From: UBA6770 sp965661115
Lineage (GTDB): Bacteria; Bacteroidota; Bacteroidia; Flavobacteriales_G; Salibacteraceae
DNA length: 23,594 nucleotides
Direction of reading: 5' to 3'
Assembly (NCBI GenBank): GCA_965661115.1
Contig: CBFICO010000025.1
Span: 1 to 23,594, forward strand
The notes beneath the pieces were generated by a model. That model was given only the letters and a program-made list of their open reading frames with translations, was not told where the DNA came from and ran no database searches. Within the stretch, counting starts at the first letter, position 1; each line of letters starts with the position of its first letter. Positions 15,901-23,594 of this stretch are shown here, one piece after another. The position numbers and the translations under genes were made by a program.

Positions 15901-18127
15901 ATCCTGTTAAGCTTGTTTTATTTGAACATTTGAGCTTAACACTATATTTTGAATACGTATTAGTTCCATTTATTTCAGCCACATAAAAGCTCATTCCTTG
16001 AATTATACCACGACCAAGACCTGCAGCTGTTAATTCTGATGCTCGATAAAGATATTGCTGTTTAGCGCTTTCGGAACTATTTCCGAATGGACATGGCCAT
16101 ATTGCCGCAGGGGTACCAGTAGCGCTGTTCGTTGTTGTGTCACTGCCGACATCTAAGGGTTGCAAAGCTCCTACACAAACACCTTTAGTGGCGCCACATG
16201 TACTTGGTCTGTATCCCATTTCTAGATCTAAGTATGCCTTCGTTCCTTGACAAACCGTGGTATCAGAAACCGTAGCTTCTATTGTTTTTGGAAAAGGTGG
16301 TGTAACCTTAACCGTCATTGAATCGTGGCGAATACATCCCGAATCTGAAGTTACGGTAACATTGTACATTTTACTTAAGATTGGAGTAGCATTAGGGCTT
16401 CGAACAGAATCATTATCAAGGAACCTTGAAGGAGCCCACTTGTAGTTGTACGTAGAAGTTGTTCTATCGGGTTGCACATAGATAGGGATGGTTGAATCGT
16501 TGAAACAAATCATTGTATCCATGTGCATGCTGGTATTAAAAGTATCTGCAACCACTATTTTTATAGTATCACGCACACTGCAGGCTTGAGCCTTTATACA
16601 ACCTTCTTGCAGATCTGACCATACTTCAAGCAAGGTAGTTTTTGATGGCAAAAATTTCATGGTTCTATTGGTATCTTGTGCAGTTGTATCTGCCCAAACG
16701 TTTTGATTAGGACCACTATACACCAAGGAGTCACCATAAACGCTCTTCCACTGATATAATTTACCACCTGAGGCAATTAGCTGCACACTATCTCCTCTAC
16801 AAACAGCAGTATCCCTACCTGCATTCGTACTATTTCTGACATTGATCTCAAATACCGAGAATCCATTACCAGGATAGTCACAAAAATCATCATTAAAAAC
16901 AAGGTAAAATATTTTTACTGGATTAATTCCAACAGAAGCTCTCCAATTCCATTGTACAACTGCTTTTGTTTTAGTTATATAATTTACCGTCATCGTTGCA
17001 CCAGGTAACACTTTGTTATAATTCGAGTTGAAAATTAACGTATCTGGAGTGGTTGAAGCCGAATCTATATCAACTATAGTATCCTCGAATGTAATGTATT
17101 CACCGTTACACACTTCTAGTCTAAAGCTATCCAATAGTGTATAATTCTGACCTTTAATGTTAGAAATACCAGAAACATCTCTAGGTACGTTATTAGAACA
17201 TGACTCTACTCTAAATTGAACATCTCGTAATGTCTTTGCTTTTAGCTTTCCTGTACATCTTTCATATTCCTTAACCCAAAAAGCTACCACTCGCTTACCG
17301 GATGTCGCTGGCGTAAAAGACAACAGACCTGTTGTCGAATCCATTACTATACCCGCAGCAGGACTTTGCGCTGAATATCCGCTATTGTAATTAACACATC
17401 GGGTCGAATCTTGCATAGCGCAAGAAAGCTCAAAACGTAAGCTATCACCATCGTAATCTATGGTTCCAATCCCGTAGTAAACCTTTTTCCCAACACAAGC
17501 TGATGGTATTGGTTTTACTTCATCCGCAAAGTCGGGTGCTGAATTGTTTGGAAAATCTCTTGTGTTAATAAATGTGTGAACATACATCCCTCCTGAATTG
17601 GTGTTACTCGATCCGGTATTTCTACAACACACAGGAGAAAACCCTAATCTCCACCAATTACAAGAGGTAAGCGTAATTATAGCAGAGAATTTAAACCTTA
17701 AGTATCCCTGAGCACCACCGCCTCTACAACGAGAATTTGGTGTTTTTGAAGGGTCTAGAATTTTATCACAAACATCAGATACTTCTTCAGCCACCAATTG
17801 ATTTGATCCAGAGTTAACAGTTACACCAGAATAGGGCCCTCCAAATGGAGACGGTGTTGGAGCCACAAAAGCGAGGTGAGTAACAGTATGTGTAGTCCAA
17901 CCCGCGGTAGAATTTGATGTACACATAGCATCAACCGTTTCTGTCCAAGAAGAGTAAGTTGCTCCATTACAATCCCTAAAAACAGCTGCTTCAATGTAAT
18001 ATTGATTGTTTCCTAAAGCTTTGTATTTAATACTTCCTCCAGAAATATGTGAAGCGTAACCTGTCTCTGTTAAGCCAATTATAAGCCCAACTAGAAAAAC
18101 CGAATATTTTAAAAAACTCTTCAGCAT
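12950..18127 (-). CDS. Giant secreted adhesin-like protein with SprB repeats, PKD domains and T9SS type B tail (paralog 1)
   Basis: The product is 1725 residues. A signal peptide (about 1-25, ending TGYA) precedes SHISGGSIKYKALGNNQYY. Residues about 26-516 form a Cys-rich module nearly identical to that of the next gene, including CNWWRLGFSPVCCRN and DYDGDSLRFELSC. Residues about 640-840 form a second shared beta-domain (WPCPFG, QQYLYRASEL, GWNYLPF, LVVEICYENG). Four SprB-type repeats start near 990, 1068, 1147 and 1224, each with a Cys and a GG/SIDGG-like core. Ig/PKD-like segments with YKWTPS or YDWSP motifs are interspersed, and two PKD domains lie at about 1455-1625 (CLWDFGNG, EWNWTFG). 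The tail, from YIPKAFSPNGDGVNDVFRP through YNRWGELIFE, is the type B sorting domain (about 1628-1720). It has no catalytic motif, so a surface adhesive or structural role is inferred. The ATG at 18127 has a strong ribosome-binding site. Confidence 0.92.
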   Translation of the reverse strand: MLKSFLKYSVFLVGLIIGLTETGYASHISGGSIKYKALGNNQYYIEAAVFRDCNGATYSSWTETVDAMCTSNSTAGWTTHTVTHLAFVAPTPSPFGGPYSGVTVNSGSNQLVAEEVSDVCDKILDPSKTPNSRCRGGGAQGYLRFKFSAIITLTSCNWWRLGFSPVCCRNTGSSNTNSGGMYVHTFINTRDFPNNSAPDFADEVKPIPSACVGKKVYYGIGTIDYDGDSLRFELSCAMQDSTRCVNYNSGYSAQSPAAGIVMDSTTGLLSFTPATSGKRVVAFWVKEYERCTGKLKAKTLRDVQFRVESCSNNVPRDVSGISNIKGQNYTLLDSFRLEVCNGEYITFEDTIVDIDSASTTPDTLIFNSNYNKVLPGATMTVNYITKTKAVVQWNWRASVGINPVKIFYLVFNDDFCDYPGNGFSVFEINVRNSTNAGRDTAVCRGDSVQLIASGGKLYQWKSVYGDSLVYSGPNQNVWADTTAQDTNRTMKFLPSKTTLLEVWSDLQEGCIKAQACSVRDTIKIVVADTFNTSMHMDTMICFNDSTIPIYVQPDRTTSTYNYKWAPSRFLDNDSVRSPNATPILSKMYNVTVTSDSGCIRHDSMTVKVTPPFPKTIEATVSDTTVCQGTKAYLDLEMGYRPSTCGATKGVCVGALQPLDVGSDTTTNSATGTPAAIWPCPFGNSSESAKQQYLYRASELTAAGLGRGIIQGMSFYVAEINGTNTYSKYSVKLKCSNKTSLTGLETGMVQVMNPRTITIQQGWNYLPFNTGYDYNGASSLVVEICYENGGTTQNSRVRYTTTTFNSCLGALATSNACGSQFLSLVSNFNRPNAQFSICMAPDPKGFTYKWTPSLYLNHDTLKNPVATIGDSITYQAYIEDTFKKCSGFSTPIHIDLITLDVSNDTILCPQDTIGVNAVSRTTCAGKRTYKWTASDTSAYISNDTLANPRLMAKVNTEFYLTFSDTCGCTINDTFRINMRKLSPPTINRTPPNCGNDNGVLQVTGNGGLSPYSYTLDGGGKNLANGTGVFSNLNNGYYTIRITDAGKCFTEFIDTFTNTAPIIDSITTKDLTCYKSQNGSIDVYASEGIGPLSYSIDGGANYLLGSSFNGLEAGNYSVIVQSSDFCQTKPIAIKINQPDSLYADLYYSEVTCNGYADAWAHGVAFGGTTPYKYQWGNGSTRDSAINLSGGLDSLVLTDANNCRFVKKINILEYPEVVIDSIVHKNSTCFGFDDGQVEIFARGGKQALFYSKNQGGTYTQFNTFTKLAPETYYFRVRDINNCTAFDTIKTIEPPEVRVTSIYDSTTICVSTCADMIVNASGGNIAKYTYHWTPGISSTVQAQRVCPNESTTYFVYARDTAGCISVTRKIRVELYDSLSVSMSEDREICLNQNTELPVVAAGGDGTGYVYDWSPKLGLNDPNLPNPLASPDTFTTYTVTVRDLCGSPSVSNTVNVNVRPLPKINFTADTTIGCHPAKIIFRNTSPNDGFDCLWDFGNGIQFSNCLEAPAIYRRPGNYDVTLSVSDEFGCRDSLTKTDFVEVLRSPYPHFTWEPEKPTTKNPEVQFKDLSLIDIKEWNWTFGSFETSTEQHPEVSFPEVNDDRYPVKLQVTGQNGCSSDTVYTVEIGPEFSLYIPKAFSPNGDGVNDVFRPIGKGIDFDEYQMYIYNRWGELIFESNDYNIGWDGTDARSGEAMKQGIYPYRFLIGDTFNEAERHEFRGTVTIVYTEKKD

Positions 18128-18131
18128 AACT

Positions 18132-18137
18132 CCTCCT
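18132..18137 (-). promoter_or_regulatory. Strong Shine-Dalgarno site overlapping the upstream stop codon
   Basis: The minus strand reads AAATAGGAGGAGTTATG. AGGAGG sits 4 nt before the ATG, and its first two bases are the last two of the TAG stop of the 18136-23397 gene. Other starts in the window lack such a site, so this junction looks built for re-initiation. Confidence 0.7.
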
Positions 18138-21100
18138 ATTTTAAGATGGTTAATGTACCAAATCGTTCAAGGAGCGTTTTTTCTGACTTATCGTCTCCCA
18201 CAACTAACCTCCAGGTATAAACACCAACAGCAGCTTTTTCACCAGTTCCGGCAACAATGCCATCCCAACCTTCATCATAATTATCAGTAGTAAATACCAT
18301 AGTTCCCCATCTATCAAATACTGAAACTTCGTAGTAATCTAATTCAAAGCCAGCTCCAATCGGTTTCCAAACATCATTTTTGCCATCACCATTAGGAGTG
18401 AAGGTATTAGGAACGTACATAAAGAATTCTGGATCAATTACTACATTTCTTATTGTATCATCTTGACAACCAAAAATATTTGTAACTAATAATTTAACCG
18501 GGTAAACTCCTTTCTCCTCATCAGGGAACTTATAGCGTGGACTTGGCTGCATAGACGTATCTAAACTCGCAAAATTCCACTCAAATTTATTCACCTTACC
18601 GAACGATAAATCTTCAAAATTAATTCGAGTATCCATTAGAGTAGCTGGCTGAGGGTTCATACTAAAACTAGCCATAGGTACAGGATATATATTCAAGTAA
18701 TCTGCTTTAGAAAGTGAATCTACACAACCATCTAAACTTGTTACCTTTAATGTTACGTCATAGATTCCTGTTCTACTATACACCTTACTAACCGCCTCAC
18801 AAGTAGCCGCCTTAGAACCGTCACCGAAACTCCAAACGCATCTGTAAGAATCGTTTGTTTTATTCTCGAAAACAACTTCAAATGGAGGACATCCCTCAAG
18901 TGAATCTGCAGAGAAATCAACGATTGGCTGTGGAAGAATTTCAATTTTGATACTATCAATTACTTCTGGCGAACCGCAATTATCCTTAAGACTCAGTGTA
19001 TACATCATATCTTCTGTAGGAGATGCTATTGGGTCTTTAACAAACGCATTACTCAAGTTAGCAAATGGCTGCCAAACAAAGTTATAACCGTTATCATCAC
19101 CTCCCGAAGCAAATGCATCAAGCTGAACAAATGCTCCATCACAAATTGCCGTGTCATTTGGAACTTGCAATTTCAATGAATCATATAAATCCACTTTAAG
19201 AATCAACGTATTGGAAATACAACCTTTTTCATCACTCGCATAAGCCGTGTAGAGGTTCTCTTTTTCAACTGGACAAACATTCGCAACATTAAGTGAACTA
19301 ATAGCAGGCGTCCAATGATATTTGTGATTTGGTGAATTTCCTCCAGTTGAGTTTACTTCTAATTTAGCACATGTAGAAACACATATTCTTACACTATCTC
19401 TTGGAGTAGTTAGTCTCATCATAGTCGGATGATCTACAACAATTTGAGAGTCAATTCTACATTGATATCTATCTACTACCGAAATGTTGTACGTTCCCTT
19501 TGGAATTGCGCTTATTCCGTTTAAAGTAGTATCCATGTGCAGATAGTTCGTATCTGCTGGGAAGGGAATTAACCGTGTTACGTTGCTGTCTATACTAAAC
19601 AAATAATTCTTAGTACCGCCTGATACTTCCGCAAGTACTTTTCCATCTGCATACCCGAAACACGTTGCTGGAGTTATTTCCATACGAGTAAATTTTAACT
19701 CAGGACGCTCTGTTATTTCAAATGTCGTGTCTTGAATACAACCATTTCCATCGATTACATTCAAGTTGTAACCATTAAAAGCAAATAAGTCTTTAAACAA
19801 AGTGTCTCCAACTCTAGTTGGTAGACTTGTTGCGCTGGGGCTAAAACCAGACCACGTGTAAACGTATGGTTGCGTACCTCCAGAAACTTTACCGGTCGCC
19901 CAACCATTTCCTAATTGATAACATGTATCTTCATAAGTTGCGAAATCCAGCATTAGAGAATCAGGTTCTGTAAGCGTAATTTCTTCTGGAAATGATGTAC
20001 AACCCTGTACACCTCTAGCGTATACAATATATTTTCCAGGTGCAAGATTTCTAACTGTTGGTGTACTTACTGTCCAAGTATTTCCAGTATCAACACTATA
20101 AGATAGCGGATACCTACCTAAACGTGTTTTTATTTCAATTTCACCATCGTCGAAACCGGCACAAGAAATATTTTTTGGTATCAACGCGGTTATTTGCGGG
20201 GCAGAATCATTAAACAGAGTATCAACAGTAATTGGGCTTATACATCCAATTGAATCAATAACCTGCATATCGTAAAATCCAATTCTTAGATTGATAAATG
20301 AATCTTGAGGGCTAAACGAAGTGCCACCATCAATACTATATAAATAAGGCCCAAAGCCTCCTACAGGATTCACCTTTATCCTACCATTTGTAGAGGCACA
20401 ATCGGGATCGTACATGTCTGGCGCAGGAGCCTTTAGCGAGTCTGCATAAACCATTAAACTGTCCTTAAGTGCACAACCACATGAATCATGGAAGGTAACC
20501 GTCACCATAGTTGTTCGGGGTACAGAAACTCTAGCATTTTTAACAGAATCATCCTCAAAATACTGAGATGGTGTCCAAACAAACACTCCACGACCTCCGC
20601 AAGAAGTTACAACATCAGGAAACAATTGCACGGTATCATTTGCACACATTGATGTATCTGGACCAGCGTCGATATTCGCTATGTTTATTTTAATACTTGT
20701 AGTGTCAGAGCACAAACCAAATGTATCGGTGATTTGAACCGTATAAGTAGAAGTAGTATCAATGTTCGCAATAGGGTTCTGTACGGTATCAAAATTCAAC
20801 CCTAAAGAAGGTGTCCATTTGTAAGTAAATTCAGATGAATCTCTTTGACCGCAGAATGAAAACTGCGCATGTGGTCTATTAAATGAGCTAGCCAAAGACA
20901 AGAAAGTAGAATTACATTGTGAACTACTACCATGAGCTGTTAAGCATGATTGAAATGTAGTAGGTGTATATGCAACTGCAGCGTTTGTTGTTGTGTTTGC
21001 AGATCCATTATCATAACAAATTTCTATAACTAAATTATTTCCTGAGGCCAAAGCATAATTGGTATCAAAGGCATGCAAATTCCAGCCATTTTGAATGGTA

Positions 21101-23397
21101 ACACTCTTAGCTGTAAAGACAGTTGTGAGCCCTCCTAAAAATTGTCCGGAGTTAAAGTTAGCCGCTCGTGTACAACCTACTTTTATAGTATAACCAGAAA
21201 AAGTAGATGCCCCTCGTTTATTTACTACATTAAATCCAATTCCATCCAAAATACCAGCATTAATTCCCATAGCCTGAAGCTCTGCAGAAGTGTACATAAA
21301 TTGCATTCTGGCAGACGTTTTTGCGGCCCCATACGGACAAGGAAAATCAGTCACTAAACCACTTGTTCCTCCACCTGCAGTATTTGTTCTACTGGTTGAA
21401 TCACTAGAATTTATTAATCTTGGGGTATAACATTGATCAGTTGTTGACCCACAAACAGTTGGTTGATAACCCATGTTTAAAGTAATCGGCGCATCAACGC
21501 CAACACAAGTTGGATCTGACGGGGTGGTAGCCGTTAATATTCTTGGCAATGGAAGTGTAACATCAACATCAACAGTATCGAATCGAATACAACCAGAATC
21601 AGAGGTAACCGTCACATAGTATGTTCTACTTGTTAGCGGGGTAACATCAGGGTTACCAATCGTATCCGCAGGAATTGATTTGTGTTTATTCCATTGATAT
21701 GTATATCCAAATTGAACAGAATCTGGCTTTGTTTCTATTGTTATTGTACTATCTTCAAAGCAAATAGTAGTATCATTTGTTGTAGTCAAATTAAAAGGCT
21801 TAGCCACTGTAATTGTTACAGTATCCCTTGTTTTACAAGCTTGCGCTCTAATACACCCCTCTTGCAAATCAGACCAAACTTCTAGCATTGTAGTTTTTGA
21901 CGGAACAAAGCGCATGGTTCGATTAGTATCATTTTTAGTTGTATCAGACCAAACGTTTCTATTTGGACCACTATAAATCAATGAATCACCAAATACACTT
22001 TTCCATTGATATAATTTACCTCCGGATGCGTCTAAATGAGCTGAATCACCCAAACAAATTGCAGTATCTCTACCTGCATTTGTACTATTCCGTACATTAA
22101 TCTCAAAAACCGAAAACCCATTACCTGGGTAATCACAAAAATCATCGTTAAAAACCAAGTAAAACACTTTTACGGGGTTGATACCAATAGAGGCCCTCCA
22201 ATTGAATTGAACTACAGCCTTAGTTTTAGTTATGTAATTTACATTCATAGTAGCGCCAGGCAACACCTTACTGTAATTAGAATTAAATATTAAGGTATCT
22301 GGTGTTGTAGAGGCGGAGTCTATATCTACAATGGTATCCTCAAAGGTGATATACTCTCCATTACAAACCTCTAGCTTAAAGCTATCTAACAAAGTGTAGT
22401 TCTGTGCCTTTATATTCGAAATTCCCGAAACATCACGAGGAACATTATTCGTACATGTCTCCACTCTAAACTGCACATCACGCAGGGTCTTCGCTTTAAG
22501 TTTACCAGTGCATCTTTCATATTCCTTTACCCAAAATGCAACAACTCGTTTACCTGAAGTAGCGGGAGTAAATGAAAGAAGACCTGTAGTACTATCCATT
22601 ACCAAACCTGAAGCAGGAGCGGTTGCAGAGTATCCACTTCTGTATGTTACGCAACGCGTAGAGTCTTGCATAGCACAAGTTAGCTCGAATCTTAAACTAT
22701 CACCATCGTAATCTATAGTTCCAATACCGTAATAAACCTTTTTTCCAACACAGGCCGAAGGAATTGGTTTTACTTCATCCGCAAAATCTGGCGCTGAGTT
22801 AGTTGGAAAATCTCTTGTATTGATAAAGGTGTGTACGTACATACCCCCGGAACTAGTATTACTAGACCCTGTATTTCTACAACAAACTGGAGAAAAACCC
22901 AATCTCCACCAATTACAAGCTGTCAAAGTAACAATTCCAGAAAACTTAAACCTTAAATACCCCTGGGCACCACCACCTCTACAACGAGAGTTTGGGGTTT
23001 TGTTAGGGTTCAGTATCTTATCGCAAACATCAGAAACCTCCTCCGCAACAAGCTGATTTTGACCTGAATTTATTGTAACACCGGCATACGGCCCTCCAAA
23101 AGGTGCAGGAGTAGGTGCAACAAAAGCCAAATGCGTAACGGTTAAAGTAGACCAACCAGTAGCAGGAACAGCCGAGGTACATTTATAATCTACCGTTTCT
23201 GTCCAAGAAGAATAGGTTGCCCCATTACAATCCCTAAAAACTGCAGCTTCTATGTAATATTGGTTATTACCGAGGGATTTATACTTTATACTACCTCCTG
23301 ATATGTGTGATGACTTACCGTCGATTACAAAACCTAGGGCAAAAATTATAAGTGTAATTAGTGCTTTTTCTGTTGTTGCTCCTATTATACTTCTCAT
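18136..23397 (-). CDS. Giant secreted adhesin-like protein with SprB repeats, PKD domains and T9SS type B tail (paralog 2)
   Basis: The product is 1753 residues and collinear with the 1725-residue protein 8 nt downstream. The signal peptide spans about 1-29 (hydrophobic ALITLIIFALGFVI). The conserved N-terminal module covers 30-520 (SHISGGSIKYKSLGNNQYY; CNWWRLGFSPVCCRN). The beta-domain is at about 640-850 (FPCPYG, MQFMYTSAEL, GWNLHAF, LVIEICYDNG). Four SprB-like repeats begin near 998, 1077, 1156 and 1243. Two PKD domains lie at about 1490-1655 (CVWSFGDGS, FEWNFASL). The type B tail starts at YVPNTFTPNGDGKNDVWKP (about 1661) and contains VFDRWGTMVF, ending GTLTILK. Identity to the paralog is about 89% by eye up to residue 520 and clearly lower afterwards. 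It has its own promoter-like element and follows a terminator, so it probably heads a two-gene operon. The start ATG at 23397 precedes a good signal peptide. Confidence 0.92.
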   Translation of the reverse strand: MRSIIGATTEKALITLIIFALGFVIDGKSSHISGGSIKYKSLGNNQYYIEAAVFRDCNGATYSSWTETVDYKCTSAVPATGWSTLTVTHLAFVAPTPAPFGGPYAGVTINSGQNQLVAEEVSDVCDKILNPNKTPNSRCRGGGAQGYLRFKFSGIVTLTACNWWRLGFSPVCCRNTGSSNTSSGGMYVHTFINTRDFPTNSAPDFADEVKPIPSACVGKKVYYGIGTIDYDGDSLRFELTCAMQDSTRCVTYRSGYSATAPASGLVMDSTTGLLSFTPATSGKRVVAFWVKEYERCTGKLKAKTLRDVQFRVETCTNNVPRDVSGISNIKAQNYTLLDSFKLEVCNGEYITFEDTIVDIDSASTTPDTLIFNSNYSKVLPGATMNVNYITKTKAVVQFNWRASIGINPVKVFYLVFNDDFCDYPGNGFSVFEINVRNSTNAGRDTAICLGDSAHLDASGGKLYQWKSVFGDSLIYSGPNRNVWSDTTKNDTNRTMRFVPSKTTMLEVWSDLQEGCIRAQACKTRDTVTITVAKPFNLTTTNDTTICFEDSTITIETKPDSVQFGYTYQWNKHKSIPADTIGNPDVTPLTSRTYYVTVTSDSGCIRFDTVDVDVTLPLPRILTATTPSDPTCVGVDAPITLNMGYQPTVCGSTTDQCYTPRLINSSDSTSRTNTAGGGTSGLVTDFPCPYGAAKTSARMQFMYTSAELQAMGINAGILDGIGFNVVNKRGASTFSGYTIKVGCTRAANFNSGQFLGGLTTVFTAKSVTIQNGWNLHAFDTNYALASGNNLVIEICYDNGSANTTTNAAVAYTPTTFQSCLTAHGSSSQCNSTFLSLASSFNRPHAQFSFCGQRDSSEFTYKWTPSLGLNFDTVQNPIANIDTTSTYTVQITDTFGLCSDTTSIKINIANIDAGPDTSMCANDTVQLFPDVVTSCGGRGVFVWTPSQYFEDDSVKNARVSVPRTTMVTVTFHDSCGCALKDSLMVYADSLKAPAPDMYDPDCASTNGRIKVNPVGGFGPYLYSIDGGTSFSPQDSFINLRIGFYDMQVIDSIGCISPITVDTLFNDSAPQITALIPKNISCAGFDDGEIEIKTRLGRYPLSYSVDTGNTWTVSTPTVRNLAPGKYIVYARGVQGCTSFPEEITLTEPDSLMLDFATYEDTCYQLGNGWATGKVSGGTQPYVYTWSGFSPSATSLPTRVGDTLFKDLFAFNGYNLNVIDGNGCIQDTTFEITERPELKFTRMEITPATCFGYADGKVLAEVSGGTKNYLFSIDSNVTRLIPFPADTNYLHMDTTLNGISAIPKGTYNISVVDRYQCRIDSQIVVDHPTMMRLTTPRDSVRICVSTCAKLEVNSTGGNSPNHKYHWTPAISSLNVANVCPVEKENLYTAYASDEKGCISNTLILKVDLYDSLKLQVPNDTAICDGAFVQLDAFASGGDDNGYNFVWQPFANLSNAFVKDPIASPTEDMMYTLSLKDNCGSPEVIDSIKIEILPQPIVDFSADSLEGCPPFEVVFENKTNDSYRCVWSFGDGSKAATCEAVSKVYSRTGIYDVTLKVTSLDGCVDSLSKADYLNIYPVPMASFSMNPQPATLMDTRINFEDLSFGKVNKFEWNFASLDTSMQPSPRYKFPDEEKGVYPVKLLVTNIFGCQDDTIRNVVIDPEFFMYVPNTFTPNGDGKNDVWKPIGAGFELDYYEVSVFDRWGTMVFTTDNYDEGWDGIVAGTGEKAAVGVYTWRLVVGDDKSEKTLLERFGTLTILK

Positions 23398-23414
23398 TAT
23401 TAAATTTCTTTAGC

Positions 23415-23430
23415 TTGCGCTTTAGCGCAA
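23415..23430. repeat. Inverted repeat at the promoter of the giant-protein operon
   Basis: TTGCGC (23415-23420), TTTA and GCGCAA (23425-23430) form a perfect 6-bp inverted repeat. Its left end, read on the minus strand, overlaps the last bases of the -7 box. It may be an operator, or a hairpin at the very 5' end of the mRNA. The GC-rich stem stands out in AT-rich surroundings. Confidence 0.5.
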
Positions 23431-23458
23431 AATAAAAGTACATCAATAAACAAACAAA
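23428..23458 (-). promoter_or_regulatory. Candidate promoter of the giant-protein operon
   Basis: On the minus strand, TTTG (23455-23458), a 19-nt spacer and TTATTTTG (23428-23435) match TTTG-N19-TAnnTTTG with one mismatch. The -33 element lies inside the T tract of the upstream terminator. The predicted start is about 25 nt before the ATG. Confidence 0.5.
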
Positions 23459-23487
23459 AAAAAGCACCCGTTCACAGGGTGCTTTTT
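23455..23487 (-). terminator. Intrinsic terminator of the gene at the right edge
   Basis: GCACCC (23464-23469) and GGGTGC (23477-23482) pair around a 7-nt loop. On the minus strand five A precede and eight T follow the stem. It lies 35 nt after the stop of the partial gene at 23522 and ends that transcript. Confidence 0.85.
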
Positions 23488-23521
23488 CAGTTTTATAGTC
23501 CTTGTATTACGATTTACAAAC

Positions 23522-23594
23522 CTACTTACCTCTAATAAGAGTAATGGTTCCTTGTTCTTCGAACACCTCTTCTGATGCAGATCTAATCTTCATC
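23522..23594 (-). CDS. C-terminal end of a further T9SS type B (gliding-motility C-terminal domain) protein (5'-partial)
   Basis: The minus strand is open from the window edge to TAG at 23522-23524, giving the last 23 residues, which end EEQGTITLIRGK. GTITLIR is the final strand of the type B sorting domain also seen in the 897-residue protein (GTITLI) and the two giant proteins (GTVTIV, GTLTIL). The gene continues to the right; the ATG at 23593 is most likely internal. It is in the same orientation as the two giant genes, so the array has at least three members. Confidence is limited by the short length. Confidence 0.65.
   Translation of the reverse strand, partial: MKIRSASEEVFEEQGTITLIRGK

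Noticed and set aside
13380..23056. Several 60-80 codon plus-strand frames inside the giant genes
   Set aside because: They are antisense shadows of long, well-supported coding frames and show no promoter or family similarity.

Overview
The window looks like a chromosomal piece of a marine or freshwater Bacteroidota bacterium, probably near Flavobacteriales. The reasons are several secreted proteins with type IX secretion (T9SS) sorting domains of both type A and type B (gliding-motility C-terminal domain), SprB-type repeats, AT-rich DNA, candidate promoters of the Bacteroidota form TTTG-N18/19-TAnnTTTG, and almost no Shine-Dalgarno sequences. There is no T9SS machinery, mobile element, CRISPR array, tRNA or rRNA here.

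Layout. 1-857 (+): the end of a VCBS-repeat T9SS cargo protein. 854-3568 (-): a compact unit of rbfA, a LolC/E-FtsX-type ABC permease and a secreted C1 cysteine peptidase. 3662-7078 (+): an MsbA-like ABC exporter followed by a secreted SprB-repeat protein with a type A sorting tail. 7079-8022: an unusual intergenic region. It holds two back-to-back terminators, a candidate structured RNA of about 240 nt on the minus strand with its own near-consensus promoter, and a single-domain histidine phosphotransfer (Hpt) gene split by a -1 frameshift. 8023-11315 (+): an 897-residue secreted fibronectin-like protein with a type B tail, followed after 2 nt by riboflavin synthase (ribE). 11310-12854 (-): an acyl-CoA carboxylase carboxyltransferase subunit (pccB-like). 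12950-23594 (-): a tandem array of giant type B T9SS proteins, two complete (1725 and 1753 aa) and the last 23 residues of a third.

How the genes relate. The metabolic and housekeeping genes (rbfA, ribE, pccB, exporter, permease) are ordinary. The accessory theme is surface display: five of the recognised genes, plus the right-edge fragment, encode exported proteins with T9SS tails or the family architecture. The two giant proteins share an N-terminal module of about 490 residues at roughly 89% identity by eye, while the rest has diverged. A remote version of the module also heads the 897-residue protein.

The least explained element is the tandem RNA at 7159-7397. Two copies of one fold carry different but compensating stems. 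The hairpin loop of one copy is exactly complementary over 7 nt to a bulge in the other. This suggests a folded, stand-alone RNA, but it has not been tested against any database.
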